DNA of 64,000 nt from Pseudomonas sp. FP2335. GTDB taxonomy: Bacteria > Pseudomonadota > Gammaproteobacteria > Pseudomonadales > Pseudomonadaceae. Numbering within the stretch: the stretch's first letter is position 1; each line of letters opens with the position of its first letter. Below the pieces are notes generated by a model that saw only the letters and a program-made list of their open reading frames with translations, had not been told where the DNA came from and ran no database searches. The stretch lies in assembly GCF_030687535.1 (NCBI RefSeq), contig NZ_CP117437.1:2749501-2813500 (forward strand), given 5' to 3'. A program made the position numbers and the translations under genes. Below, piece by piece: positions 44,625 through 52,875 of this stretch.

Positions 44625-46073
44625 ATGAGTGTTTCTATTCCGGTCAACAGCTCCACGGAGCTCAAGCGTGGCGCCCTGGGTGTCGGCTTCATCATCTTCT
44701 TTGTGGTGTCGGCGGCCAGCCCGCTGAGTGTGATTGCCGGCGGGTTTCCCATTGGCATCATGCTTGGCAACGGCGCCGGTACGCCGGCGTTGCTGATCCT
44801 GGCCTTGCTGGTGCTGCTGGCGTTTTCGGTGGGCTACACCACCATGTCCAAGCACCTGACCAACGCCGGTGGTTTCTACGCCTTTACCTCCCGGGGCCTC
44901 GGTGGCCTGGCCGGCGGTGCGGCGGGGGTGCTGGCGATGTTTGCCTACAACATCCTCCAGGTCGGCTTGTACGGCATGTTCGGCGGGGTGGTCAGCGGCA
45001 CCATGGCCAGTGTGTTCGGCCTGGAGTTGCCGTGGTGGGCCTATTCGCTGTTGGCGATGGCCAGTGTGGCGATCCTGGGGTATCGCAAGATCGACCTGTC
45101 GGCACGGGTGCTGTCGGTGGTGGTGATTGCCGAGTACCTGGCGATCCTGATCCTGGATTTCGCCATCCTCAAATCCGGCGGTGACAGTGGCGTCAACCTC
45201 GATGCATTCACTAGCAGCCGTGTGTTCAGCGGCACCCCGTCCATCGGCCTGCTGTTCTGCTTCGCGGCGTTTATCGGCTTTGAAGCCACGACCATCTACG
45301 GCGAGGAAGCCAAGAACCCGCAACGCACCATCCCGATTGCCACCTACTGTTCGGTGCTGTTGATCGGCGGCTTCTATGCGTTGTCGGTGTGGGCGATGGT
45401 GGTGGGTGTCGGCGCGGACAAGATCGTGCCGCTGTTGCAGTCCCTGCAAGACCCGACGACCTTTATCTACGGCATGTCCGACCACTTTGTCGGGCCGCAG
45501 CTGACCCAGGTGATCCGCGTGCTGTTCATGGTCAGCATCTACGCCGGGCTGTTGGCCTTCCACAACGCCGCCGCACGTTACTTCTACGCGATTGGCCGCG
45601 ACGGTTTGCTGCACAGCCTGCTGGGCACCACCCACCGCGTGCACCAGAGCCCGCACATGGGCTCGGCGTTGCAGAGCCTGATCGCCGCTGTGGTGGTACT
45701 GATTTTCGCGGCGATGGACGCCGACCCGATCCTGCAACTGTTCGCCTGGTTCTCCAACCTGGCCACGCTGTGTGTGATCTTGCTGATGGCGCTGACTTCG
45801 GTGGCCGTGTGCGCGTACTTCCAGCGCCATCCCGAATTGAATGTCGGCGTGTGGCGCGGGCGCATCCTGCCAGGGTTTTCCTGCCTGGCGCTGGTGTCGG
45901 TGCTGGTGCTGGCGGTAGTGCACTTCGACGTGCTGACCGGGGCCAGCAAAGTCCTGTCCTACGGCCTCTGCGCGATCATTCCAATGGCCTTGATCATCGG
46001 CGTCTATCTCGCCGCTCGCCTGCGCAAAATCTCGCCACAGCGTTTCCACGCGTTGGGCAGCCACAAGCTCTAA
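44625..46073 (+). CDS. APC-family amino acid/amine permease, copy 2
   Basis: 482 residues, about 12 helices, near-identical to the permease at 39291. Differences include MSVSIPVNSSTE for MSVPLPVNRSTE and several changes in the last 60 residues. It opens a plus-strand operon with an aldehyde dehydrogenase, aminotransferase and perhaps porin 2. Start at ATG 44625, after the AATAAGGTC leader; an upstream frame to 44562 runs through the duplicated leader and is not coding. Confidence 0.92.
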   Translation: MSVSIPVNSSTELKRGALGVGFIIFFVVSAASPLSVIAGGFPIGIMLGNGAGTPALLILALLVLLAFSVGYTTMSKHLTNAGGFYAFTSRGLGGLAGGAAGVLAMFAYNILQVGLYGMFGGVVSGTMASVFGLELPWWAYSLLAMASVAILGYRKIDLSARVLSVVVIAEYLAILILDFAILKSGGDSGVNLDAFTSSRVFSGTPSIGLLFCFAAFIGFEATTIYGEEAKNPQRTIPIATYCSVLLIGGFYALSVWAMVVGVGADKIVPLLQSLQDPTTFIYGMSDHFVGPQLTQVIRVLFMVSIYAGLLAFHNAAARYFYAIGRDGLLHSLLGTTHRVHQSPHMGSALQSLIAAVVVLIFAAMDADPILQLFAWFSNLATLCVILLMALTSVAVCAYFQRHPELNVGVWRGRILPGFSCLALVSVLVLAVVHFDVLTGASKVLSYGLCAIIPMALIIGVYLAARLRKISPQRFHALGSHKL

Positions 46074-46100
46074 GCCGTACTCGATGACCCAGGTAAAACC

Positions 46101-46125
46101 GGGCCGCCGCCAGTTGGCGCGGCCC
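46101..46125. terminator. Hairpin between permease 2 and aldehyde dehydrogenase genes
   Basis: GGGCCGC (46101-46107) pairs with GCGGCCC (46119-46125), extended by one flanking C-G pair. No T-tract follows, so it may attenuate or stabilise rather than end the transcript. Confidence 0.35.
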
Positions 46126-46151
46126 GTCAGTGTGTGAAAGGAAGGTTTCCA

Positions 46152-47573
46152 ATGCAAAACTACATGATGCATATCAACGGCCTGCCAGTGGCGGGTGATC
46201 AGGGTTGCTTCGACGTAATCAACCCGGCCACCGGCAAGGCGTTCGCCCAATGCCCGGCGGGCTCGCTGGCGCAACTCGACCAGGCCGTCGACGCCGCGCA
46301 AGCCGCGTTCAAGACCTGGCGCCACAGCAGCCACGCCGACCGTTGCCAGCGCTTGCTGGCCATCGCCACCGACATCGAGCAGGAAGCCGACGCCCTGGCC
46401 CGGCTGATCGTGCAAGAGCAAGGTAAGCCGCTGGAGCTGGCGTTCTCCGAAGTCATGGGCGCCGCCGCCTGGACCCGCTACGCGGCCGGGCAGGAAATCG
46501 CCGTGGAGTTGGTCGAGGAAACGCCGACGCAACGCATCGAGCTGCACCGCAAGCCATTGGGCGTGGTGGCCTCGATCACACCGTGGAACTGGCCGTTCAT
46601 GATCGCCGTGTGGCACATCATGCCGGCGCTGCGGGCGGGCAACTGCGTGATCAGCAAGCCATCGAGCCTGACTCCGCTGAGCACCCTGGGCCTGGTGGAG
46701 ATCATCGCCCGGCATGTGCCAAACGGCGTGATCAATTGTGTGACCGGCGAGCAAGGCTTTGGCAGCGCGATCACTTCCCACACCGGCATCCAGAAAATCG
46801 TGTTTACCGGTTCCACCGCCACCGGGCAAAGCGTGATGCGTGGCGCGGCAGGCAACCTCAAGCGCCTGACCCTGGAACTGGGCGGCAACGACGCTGCCAT
46901 CGTGTTGCCCGGCACCCCGGTGGACGCGGTGGCCGAGGCAATTTTCCAGGCGGCCTTTCTCAACATGGGCCAGACCTGCGCCGCGCTCAAGCGCCTGTAC
47001 ATCCACGAATCGCAATACGCAGCGTTTTGCGAGGCGCTGACGCAAATTGCCGCGCGCCAGGTGGTGGGCGATGGCCTCGACGCGGGCGTGACCTTCGGCC
47101 CGGTACAGAACCTGGAACAACTGCAACTGGTGGAAGCGCTGGTCGCCGACGCACGGGCCCAGGGTGGCCGGGTGCTGTGTGGTGGCGCGCGCCTGGATCA
47201 TGCCGGCTACTTCTATCCGCCGACATTGGTCGCGGACGTTACCGACGGCCAGCGCCTGGTGGATGAAGAACAATTCGGCCCGGTATTGCCGTTGATCGCC
47301 TACCGCGATGTCGAGGATGTGCTGCAACGCGCCAATGCGGGCGACATGGGCCTCGGCGGCTCAGTGTGGGGGCCGGATGTCGCGCAGGCCGAGGCCTTGG
47401 CCAGCCGCCTGGAAAGCGGTGTGGCGTGGGTCAACTGCCACGCCCAGATCCAACCGAATACACCGTTTGGCGGCAGCAAGATGTCCGGGTTTGGCGTCGA
47501 GTTCGGCCTGGAAGGGCTGCTGGAATTCACCGGACAACAACTGCTGTTTGTGCGCAAGCGCGAGGCTGAATAA
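46152..47573 (+). CDS. NAD(P)-dependent aldehyde dehydrogenase (amine cluster, second)
   Basis: 473 residues, succinate-semialdehyde-dehydrogenase-like. LELGGNDAAIVLPGT has the catalytic Glu and FLNMGQTCAALKRLYIHESQ the catalytic Cys; VVASITPWNWPFMIAVWHIMPALRAGNCVISKPS is the cofactor segment. AAGGAAGG precedes ATG 46152; the frame is open from 46134. It lies between permease 2 and an aminotransferase, the usual setting for amine to acid conversion. Confidence 0.92.
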   Translation: MQNYMMHINGLPVAGDQGCFDVINPATGKAFAQCPAGSLAQLDQAVDAAQAAFKTWRHSSHADRCQRLLAIATDIEQEADALARLIVQEQGKPLELAFSEVMGAAAWTRYAAGQEIAVELVEETPTQRIELHRKPLGVVASITPWNWPFMIAVWHIMPALRAGNCVISKPSSLTPLSTLGLVEIIARHVPNGVINCVTGEQGFGSAITSHTGIQKIVFTGSTATGQSVMRGAAGNLKRLTLELGGNDAAIVLPGTPVDAVAEAIFQAAFLNMGQTCAALKRLYIHESQYAAFCEALTQIAARQVVGDGLDAGVTFGPVQNLEQLQLVEALVADARAQGGRVLCGGARLDHAGYFYPPTLVADVTDGQRLVDEEQFGPVLPLIAYRDVEDVLQRANAGDMGLGGSVWGPDVAQAEALASRLESGVAWVNCHAQIQPNTPFGGSKMSGFGVEFGLEGLLEFTGQQLLFVRKREAE

Positions 47574-47584
47574 GGAACATGAGC

Positions 47585-48934
47585 ATGTACGAGAAATACA
47601 AGAACGCCGAAAAAAAATTCTGGCACCCCATGGGCTCCAGCGCCGCGCCGCACCGTGACAAAACCCTGGTCATCGCCCGGGGCGACGGCAACTACATCAC
47701 CGACATCGACGGCCAGCGCATGCTCGATGGCGTGGGCGGGCTGTGGAACGTCAACATCGGGCACAACCGCGCCAGCGTGAAGGCGGCGATTGCCGCACAG
47801 TTGGATGAGCTGGCGTATTACCAGACTTTCGACGGCATTGCCCACCCTCGGGTGTTTGACCTGGCCGAACGGCTGACCGGCATGTTCGCCCAGGAGCGCA
47901 TGGCGCGGGTGTTGTTCAGTTCTGGTGGTTCGGATGCGGTCGAGACCGCGCTGAAAATGGCCCGGCAATACTGGATCGCCAGCGGCGAGCCCGGGCGTAC
48001 GCGCTTCCTGTCCCTGCGCAACGGCTATCACGGCGTGCACATGGGCGGCACCTCGGTGGGCGGCAATGGGGTGTACCACTACAACCACGGCCAACTCCTC
48101 GCCGGTTGCCACTTGCTCGACACGCCCTGGCTGTATCGCAACCCCTGGGATTGCCGCGATCCCCAAGCGCTGACCGCGCACTGCATCCGCCAGTTGGAAG
48201 AGCAGATCGCGTTGCTCGGCGCCCAGACCATCGCGGCCTTGATCGCCGAGCCCGTGCAAGGGGCGGGCGGGGTGATCGTGCCTCCGGCCGACTATTGGCC
48301 GCGTTTGCGCGAGGTGTGCGACCGCCACGGCATTCTGTTGATTGCCGACGAAGTGGTCACTGGCTTCGGGCGTTCGGGCTGCATGCTCGGCAGTCGCGGC
48401 TGGGGCGTGGCACCGGACATCCTGTGCCTGGCCAAGGGCATCACCGCCGGTTACATCCCGCTGGGCGCCACGCTGTTCAACCAGCGCATCGCCGATGCCA
48501 TCGAGAACGGCCAGGGTTTCAGCCACATGATCATGCACGGCTACACCTACAGCGGGCACCCGACCGCGTGTGCGGCGGCGCTGGCGGTGCTGGATATCGT
48601 CGAAGCCGAAGACCTGCCGGGTAACGCCGCCAAGGTGGGTGCGCAGCTGCTGGAACAACTGCAGCCACTGGTTGAACGCTACGCGGTGGTGGGTGAGGTG
48701 CGCGGCAAGGGCCTGATGATTGCCCTGGACCTGGTCAGCGACAAACGTAGCCGCCAGCCCCTCGACCCGGCCGCGGGCCAACCGTCACGCATCGCCGACG
48801 AGGCGCGCCGTGCCGGAGTGCTGGTACGGCCGATCGGCAACAAGATCATCCTCTCGCCGCCATTGACCCTCACCCGCGACGAGGCGGGCTTGATGGTGTC
48901 GGCGCTGGAAGCGGCATTCGCCCGCTGCGGCTAG
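47585..48934 (+). CDS. Class III aminotransferase (PLP), amine cluster, second
   Basis: 449 residues. VLFSSGGSDAVETALKMARQYW, SLRNGYHGVHMGGTSVGG and LLIADEVVTGFGRSGCMLG are the PLP-pocket motifs; DILCLAKGITAGYIPLGA carries the catalytic Lys. It is about the length of omega-amino-acid:pyruvate transaminases and differs clearly from the first aminotransferase. ATG 47585 has AGGA at an 8-nt spacing; ATG 47579 is the alternative. It follows the ALDH by 11 bp. Confidence 0.9.
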   Translation: MYEKYKNAEKKFWHPMGSSAAPHRDKTLVIARGDGNYITDIDGQRMLDGVGGLWNVNIGHNRASVKAAIAAQLDELAYYQTFDGIAHPRVFDLAERLTGMFAQERMARVLFSSGGSDAVETALKMARQYWIASGEPGRTRFLSLRNGYHGVHMGGTSVGGNGVYHYNHGQLLAGCHLLDTPWLYRNPWDCRDPQALTAHCIRQLEEQIALLGAQTIAALIAEPVQGAGGVIVPPADYWPRLREVCDRHGILLIADEVVTGFGRSGCMLGSRGWGVAPDILCLAKGITAGYIPLGATLFNQRIADAIENGQGFSHMIMHGYTYSGHPTACAAALAVLDIVEAEDLPGNAAKVGAQLLEQLQPLVERYAVVGEVRGKGLMIALDLVSDKRSRQPLDPAAGQPSRIADEARRAGVLVRPIGNKIILSPPLTLTRDEAGLMVSALEAAFARCG

Positions 48935-48946
48935 TTCCCGCGCATT

Positions 48947-48967
48947 CGGTGCGGCCCGCCCGCACCG
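48947..48967. terminator. Hairpin before porin 2
   Basis: CGGTGCGG (48947-48954) and CCGCACCG (48960-48967) form an 8-bp stem with a 5-nt loop 12 bp after the aminotransferase stop. No T-tract; possibly a partial terminator separating porin 2 from the operon. Confidence 0.35.
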
Positions 48968-49023
48968 ACGTCACATCCCTATCTGAGACAGCCTATCAAA
49001 GGCGCCCCCAAGGAGCTTCAGCC

Positions 49024-50349
49024 ATGCGCTATCCATCGCGTCGTCCGGTTTTCGGCCGCACACTTGTGTGCACGTTGGCGCTGTGCGCCCTCAACCAGGC
49101 CCAGGCCTATGAGTTGTACAGTGATGAAAGCCGGCATCTCAACGCCGACATGACCGCCGTGTTCGGGCACTTCAACAGTCGCAAGAACTATGACGGCACG
49201 TCCGGCGGTTCGACCTGGCGCGAAGGTTTTATCAAATACGGCCTGAGCGGCGACCAGGCCCTGGCGGGCAATGGCACGGCGTATGGCGCCTTTGCGCTGC
49301 TCAGCTCCGCAACCTGGGGCGACGGTGACCCGGCTGGCAACACCCTGGGCACCGAGCGCACCACCAAGATCGAAGACGCCTACCTCGGCTGGCGTTCCGG
49401 GGATCTGTTCCCGGCCCTGGGCAAGGACGGCGTGGATATTTCCGCCGGGCGCCAGGTAGTCAAGCTGGGCCGCGGTTTCCTGATCAACGATGACGGGCCG
49501 AACCTGGGCAAGGGCCCCGCCGATGGCCAGCTGAACCGGGGTGGCGCGTTTTACCTGGCGGCGCGGCATGCGTTCGACCAGACCGCATTTGTGCGCCTCG
49601 GCGGGCAGGAGGGCCTGCATGGCAGCCTGCTCTGGCTCAAGTCCGACAACCGCGCCCAGGCCGAAACCGAACTGGCCGCCGGCACCCTGGAGTACACCGC
49701 CAAACCGGGCACGCTGGGGTTGACCTGGGTCCACGGCATCGACGTCAACGAGCGGTGGGCCAGCGACTTTCAACGCCAGCGCAAAGGCATGAATGTCTAC
49801 AGCCTGCGCGGGGAGGGCGACGCAGGCATGCCCAACGTCAGCCTGGCGTTCGAGTATGCCTGGCAGGACAAGGACGCCGGGCCGCAAAACGCCTGGTACG
49901 GTGAAGCCGGCTACACCTTCGCCGACACGGCCTGGGCGCCCAAGCTGACCTACCGCTATGCGCGCTATTCACAAAAGTGGGATTCGCTGTTCACTGGCCT
50001 GAGCCAGGGCTACGGCACCTGGTTGCAGGGCGAAGTCGCCAGTAACTACAGCGGGCCGTTCAACAGCAACACGCGCGTACAGCACCTGGGCCTCAAGGCG
50101 ACCCCCCTGGAAAACCTGACCCTGGGCGCGCTGTTCTTCGATTTCGATACGGTGCGCAAGGCCAACGCACTGAACCTCAACGCCCGCGAGCTGGACCTGT
50201 ATGCCGAGTGGGCGGTGAACCCGCACTTGATCATCACCCCGCTGGTCGGCCTGTACAAACCGCAACAGGACGCCAGCTCGGGCGGCAATCAGGTGGGGAG
50301 CAACGGCACCAACGTGTACAGCCAGGTGACCGTCGCCGTGCCGTTCTGA
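49024..50349 (+). CDS. Outer membrane porin, paralogue 2
   Basis: 441 residues with a signal peptide ending NQAQA, beta-barrel strands throughout and a terminal Phe (VTVAVPF). LLSSATWGDGDPAGNTLGTERTTKIEDAYLGWRSGDLFPALGKDGVDISAGRQ is colinear with the porin at 33052. AAGGAG lies before ATG 49024. It may be the last gene of the permease 2 operon or be expressed alone, and it could import either the amine or the aromatic substrate of the next operon. Confidence 0.83.
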   Translation: MRYPSRRPVFGRTLVCTLALCALNQAQAYELYSDESRHLNADMTAVFGHFNSRKNYDGTSGGSTWREGFIKYGLSGDQALAGNGTAYGAFALLSSATWGDGDPAGNTLGTERTTKIEDAYLGWRSGDLFPALGKDGVDISAGRQVVKLGRGFLINDDGPNLGKGPADGQLNRGGAFYLAARHAFDQTAFVRLGGQEGLHGSLLWLKSDNRAQAETELAAGTLEYTAKPGTLGLTWVHGIDVNERWASDFQRQRKGMNVYSLRGEGDAGMPNVSLAFEYAWQDKDAGPQNAWYGEAGYTFADTAWAPKLTYRYARYSQKWDSLFTGLSQGYGTWLQGEVASNYSGPFNSNTRVQHLGLKATPLENLTLGALFFDFDTVRKANALNLNARELDLYAEWAVNPHLIITPLVGLYKPQQDASSGGNQVGSNGTNVYSQVTVAVPF

Positions 50350-50354
50350 GTCGC

Positions 50355-51113
50355 TCAGGCCGCCGGGGTGGCGGGCGGGTTGCGCATGTTGTCGGCGATG
50401 CGCCGCGTGGTGTCCATGACCATTTCGATCACGGTCTCCTGGCGCAGCAGCTTGAAGCTTTGCGTGCTGCCGACGGCCGACAGGCTGCCGACCACTTCGT
50501 CGAGGTCGGTCTGGATGATGGGCGCGGCGATCCCGGTCAGGCCCAGGTTGAGTTCGTCGTGGGTCAGGCAGTAGCCGTCCTTGCGGATCTTTTTCGCGGC
50601 CTTGTTGAACCCCGCCCAGTCATAGGGGCTGGCGGGGTCGTTGGCCATGTGCTCGTCGAACAGGCGTTGCAGGCGGCGGCCTTTCTGGAACGCGATCAAC
50701 ACCTTCGATTGCGCCCCCCGGAAGAACGGCAGCGGCTGCCCGCGCCCGAATGCAAAGTGATAGGTGTCGGTAGGTTCGGCAATGTAGGTGTTGATGATGC
50801 GCCCGTCGTAAAACACGCTGGCAAACACCGCCAGGCCGGTCTGCGCGGACAGCTCGTGCATCAACTCGCGACCGGCGACGAGGATCGGGTCGTACTGGCG
50901 CATTTTCCAGTCCAGCTCGATCACCCGCGGGCCCAAGCCATAGCTGCCGGCGTCCACGCGGGTCAGCAGGCCGGCGTCACACAGATCCTTGACGTAGCGG
51001 TACACCGTTGCCCGTGACAGGCCCATGCGCTCGGCGATGGTGTCGGGGTCGATCTTCAACGTCTGTGGACCGAACAGGTCCAGGACACTCAGCAATTTGC
51101 TCAGGCTACTCAT
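50355..51113 (-). CDS. IclR-family transcriptional regulator
   Basis: 252 residues: winged helix-turn-helix at residues about 5-65 (LSVLDLFGPQTLKIDPDTIAERMGLSRATVYRYVKDLCDAGLL), then the IclR effector domain (LVAGRELMHELSAQTGLAVFASVFYDGRIINTYIAEPTD; GIAAPIIQTDLDEVVGSLSAVG). It is divergent from the ThDP-enzyme operon and probably controls it in response to an aromatic acid. ATG at 51113 is preferred; the frame to 51245 runs through the AT-rich promoter region. Confidence 0.92.
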   Translation of the reverse strand: MSSLSKLLSVLDLFGPQTLKIDPDTIAERMGLSRATVYRYVKDLCDAGLLTRVDAGSYGLGPRVIELDWKMRQYDPILVAGRELMHELSAQTGLAVFASVFYDGRIINTYIAEPTDTYHFAFGRGQPLPFFRGAQSKVLIAFQKGRRLQRLFDEHMANDPASPYDWAGFNKAAKKIRKDGYCLTHDELNLGLTGIAAPIIQTDLDEVVGSLSAVGSTQSFKLLRQETVIEMVMDTTRRIADNMRNPPATPAA

Positions 51114-51322
51114 TTCGTTCCTAGAAAAGGGGGGACGTGCTGCGTCGGGCTGGCGCAACACTACCGCAGTGAGAGAAAAACGCAATATTTGGCAGATTAT
51201 TCGCCGTCTAAAAGTCTCAAAAGTCTCAATAAATGAGATAAACACAAATAAAATACTTGTTGATTGAATATTTGTGTGTGATAAATCTCATCACTGCAAA
51301 CGCTCAAGCAAGAGGGCTGAAA
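51114..51322. promoter_or_regulatory. AT-rich divergent promoter with candidate IclR operator
   Basis: 209 bp between divergent IclR and ThDP-enzyme genes, markedly AT-rich from about 51180 to 51300. It has tandem AAAGTCTCAAAAGTCTCA-type repeats (51211-51229) and the inverted repeat TCTCAATAAATGAGA (51224-51238). This size and place fit an IclR binding site. Confidence 0.55.
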
Positions 51323-52864
51323 ATGAATGGTGCGCAACTGATAGTGAATGCGGCAGCGGCAAGCGGTATCGAGTACTGCTTCGCCAACCCCGGAACCACC
51401 GAAATTCCCTTGGTGGCGGCCATGGCCAGCGCACCTGCACTCAAGCCGGTGTTGTCGTTGTTCGAAGGGGTCTGCACCGGGGCCGCCGACGGCTACGGCC
51501 GCATCGCCGGCAAACCGGCGATGACCCTGACCCACCTGGGCCCGGGCTTTGCCAACGGCATCGCCAACCTGCACAACGCCCGCCGGGCCAACACGCCCAT
51601 CGTCAACGTGATCGGCGACCACGCTTCATGGCACGTCAACTACGACCCGCCGTTGGCCAGTGACATCCAGGCTCTGGCCGGTGCCGTCTCCGGCTGGGTG
51701 CGCACTTCGCGCACCGCGTCGGGTATTGGCGACGACCTGCAGGAAGCAATGCGCGCGGCCTGGCAGGCCAAAGGCCAGATCGCCAGCTTGATTTTGCCGA
51801 TGGACCTGCAAGCCCATGCCGTGACCCACAGCGGTGTATTCGCGCCGATCCGCCCGCCGGTGCGACGGTTTGCCGGCGATCGCATCGAAGCGGTCGCCAA
51901 GGCCCTGCGTGATGGGCTGCGCCTGGTGTTTATCGTCGGTGACGAAGGGCTGTCGGTGGCGGGCCTGGAAGCGGCGGGGCGCCTGGCACAACTGCCGGGT
52001 GTGCGCCTGTTTGCCGAGACCTTTCCGCGCCTGAGTTACCGTGGCGGTGGCTTGCCGGACCTGGATCGCCTGCCGTACTTCCCGGAAGTGGCGATTGAAA
52101 TCCTCGAACAGTACGACCTGGTGGTGTGCGCCGGTGTGCCGGAACCGATCAGCTATTTCGGCTACGAAGGCATCCCCTCGCGCCTGGCCGAACGTGAGCG
52201 CCTGCTGGAGTTGGCCGATGTCGGCGACGACGTGGCCGGTGCATTGACCGCGCTCGCCGATGCCCTCCAAGCACCGGCCTACGTGCCGACGCCACAGGGC
52301 ATCGAACTGCCGCCGGGGCATGCCGAACTCACCCCGCAGTCGGTAGGCCAGGTACTGGCTGCCTCGTTGCCGGACGACAGCATTGTTTCGGTGGAAGGCG
52401 GCACCTGCGGCTACCCGTTTTTCACCGCTTCGGCTCGCGCCGCACGGCACCGGGTGCTCACCAACACGGGCGGCGCGATCGGTCAGGGCATTCCGGTGGG
52501 GTTCGGTGCGGCCCTGGCCGAGCGCGGCAACCGCGTGTACTGCCTGCAATCGGACGGCAGTGCCCAGTACACCATTCAAACCCTGTGGAGCATCGCCCGC
52601 GAGCAATTGCCGGTGGTGATCCTGATCGCCGCCAACCATCGCTACGCGATCTTGCAGAACGAATTGCGCCGTTTCGGCATGACCGAGCTGGGCCCGGAGG
52701 CGCTAAAGCTCACCGTGCTCGACAGCCCGCGCATCGACTGGAAAGCCCTGGCCAAAGGCTACGGCGTACCGGCCTGCACCGTGCAAACCAATGCCGAACT
52801 GCAACGCGCGCTGGCCAACGCCACTGCCAGCAGCGGCCCGTGCCTGATCGAGATGGCGCTGTGA
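51323..52864 (+). CDS. Thiamine-diphosphate enzyme, benzoylformate-decarboxylase-like
   Basis: 513 residues with three-domain ThDP fold. Glu48 (LSLFEGV) is the cofactor-activating glutamate, and His71 (LTHLGPG) aligns with catalytic His70 of P. putida benzoylformate decarboxylase as I recall it; Thr25 replaces Ser26 and Phe the second active-site His. The ThDP/Mg motif is QSDGSAQYTIQTLWSIAREQLPVVILIAANHRY, closely like the BFD motif but with Ser for the first Gly. IDWKALAKGYGV near the C-terminus is also shared. Automated pipelines may call it acetolactate synthase, but there is no regulatory subunit nearby. Start at 51323 (GAGGG upstream). First gene of the aromatic operon. Confidence 0.82.
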   Translation: MNGAQLIVNAAAASGIEYCFANPGTTEIPLVAAMASAPALKPVLSLFEGVCTGAADGYGRIAGKPAMTLTHLGPGFANGIANLHNARRANTPIVNVIGDHASWHVNYDPPLASDIQALAGAVSGWVRTSRTASGIGDDLQEAMRAAWQAKGQIASLILPMDLQAHAVTHSGVFAPIRPPVRRFAGDRIEAVAKALRDGLRLVFIVGDEGLSVAGLEAAGRLAQLPGVRLFAETFPRLSYRGGGLPDLDRLPYFPEVAIEILEQYDLVVCAGVPEPISYFGYEGIPSRLAERERLLELADVGDDVAGALTALADALQAPAYVPTPQGIELPPGHAELTPQSVGQVLAASLPDDSIVSVEGGTCGYPFFTASARAARHRVLTNTGGAIGQGIPVGFGAALAERGNRVYCLQSDGSAQYTIQTLWSIAREQLPVVILIAANHRYAILQNELRRFGMTELGPEALKLTVLDSPRIDWKALAKGYGVPACTVQTNAELQRALANATASSGPCLIEMAL

Positions 52865-52875
52865 AGGAATCGACC

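Noticed and set aside
44604..47327. Minus-strand open frame of 907 codons across APC permease 2 and ALDH
   Set aside because: Its product is an Arg/His/Gln-rich mirror translation; both plus-strand genes beneath it have intact family motifs and ribosome-binding sites.
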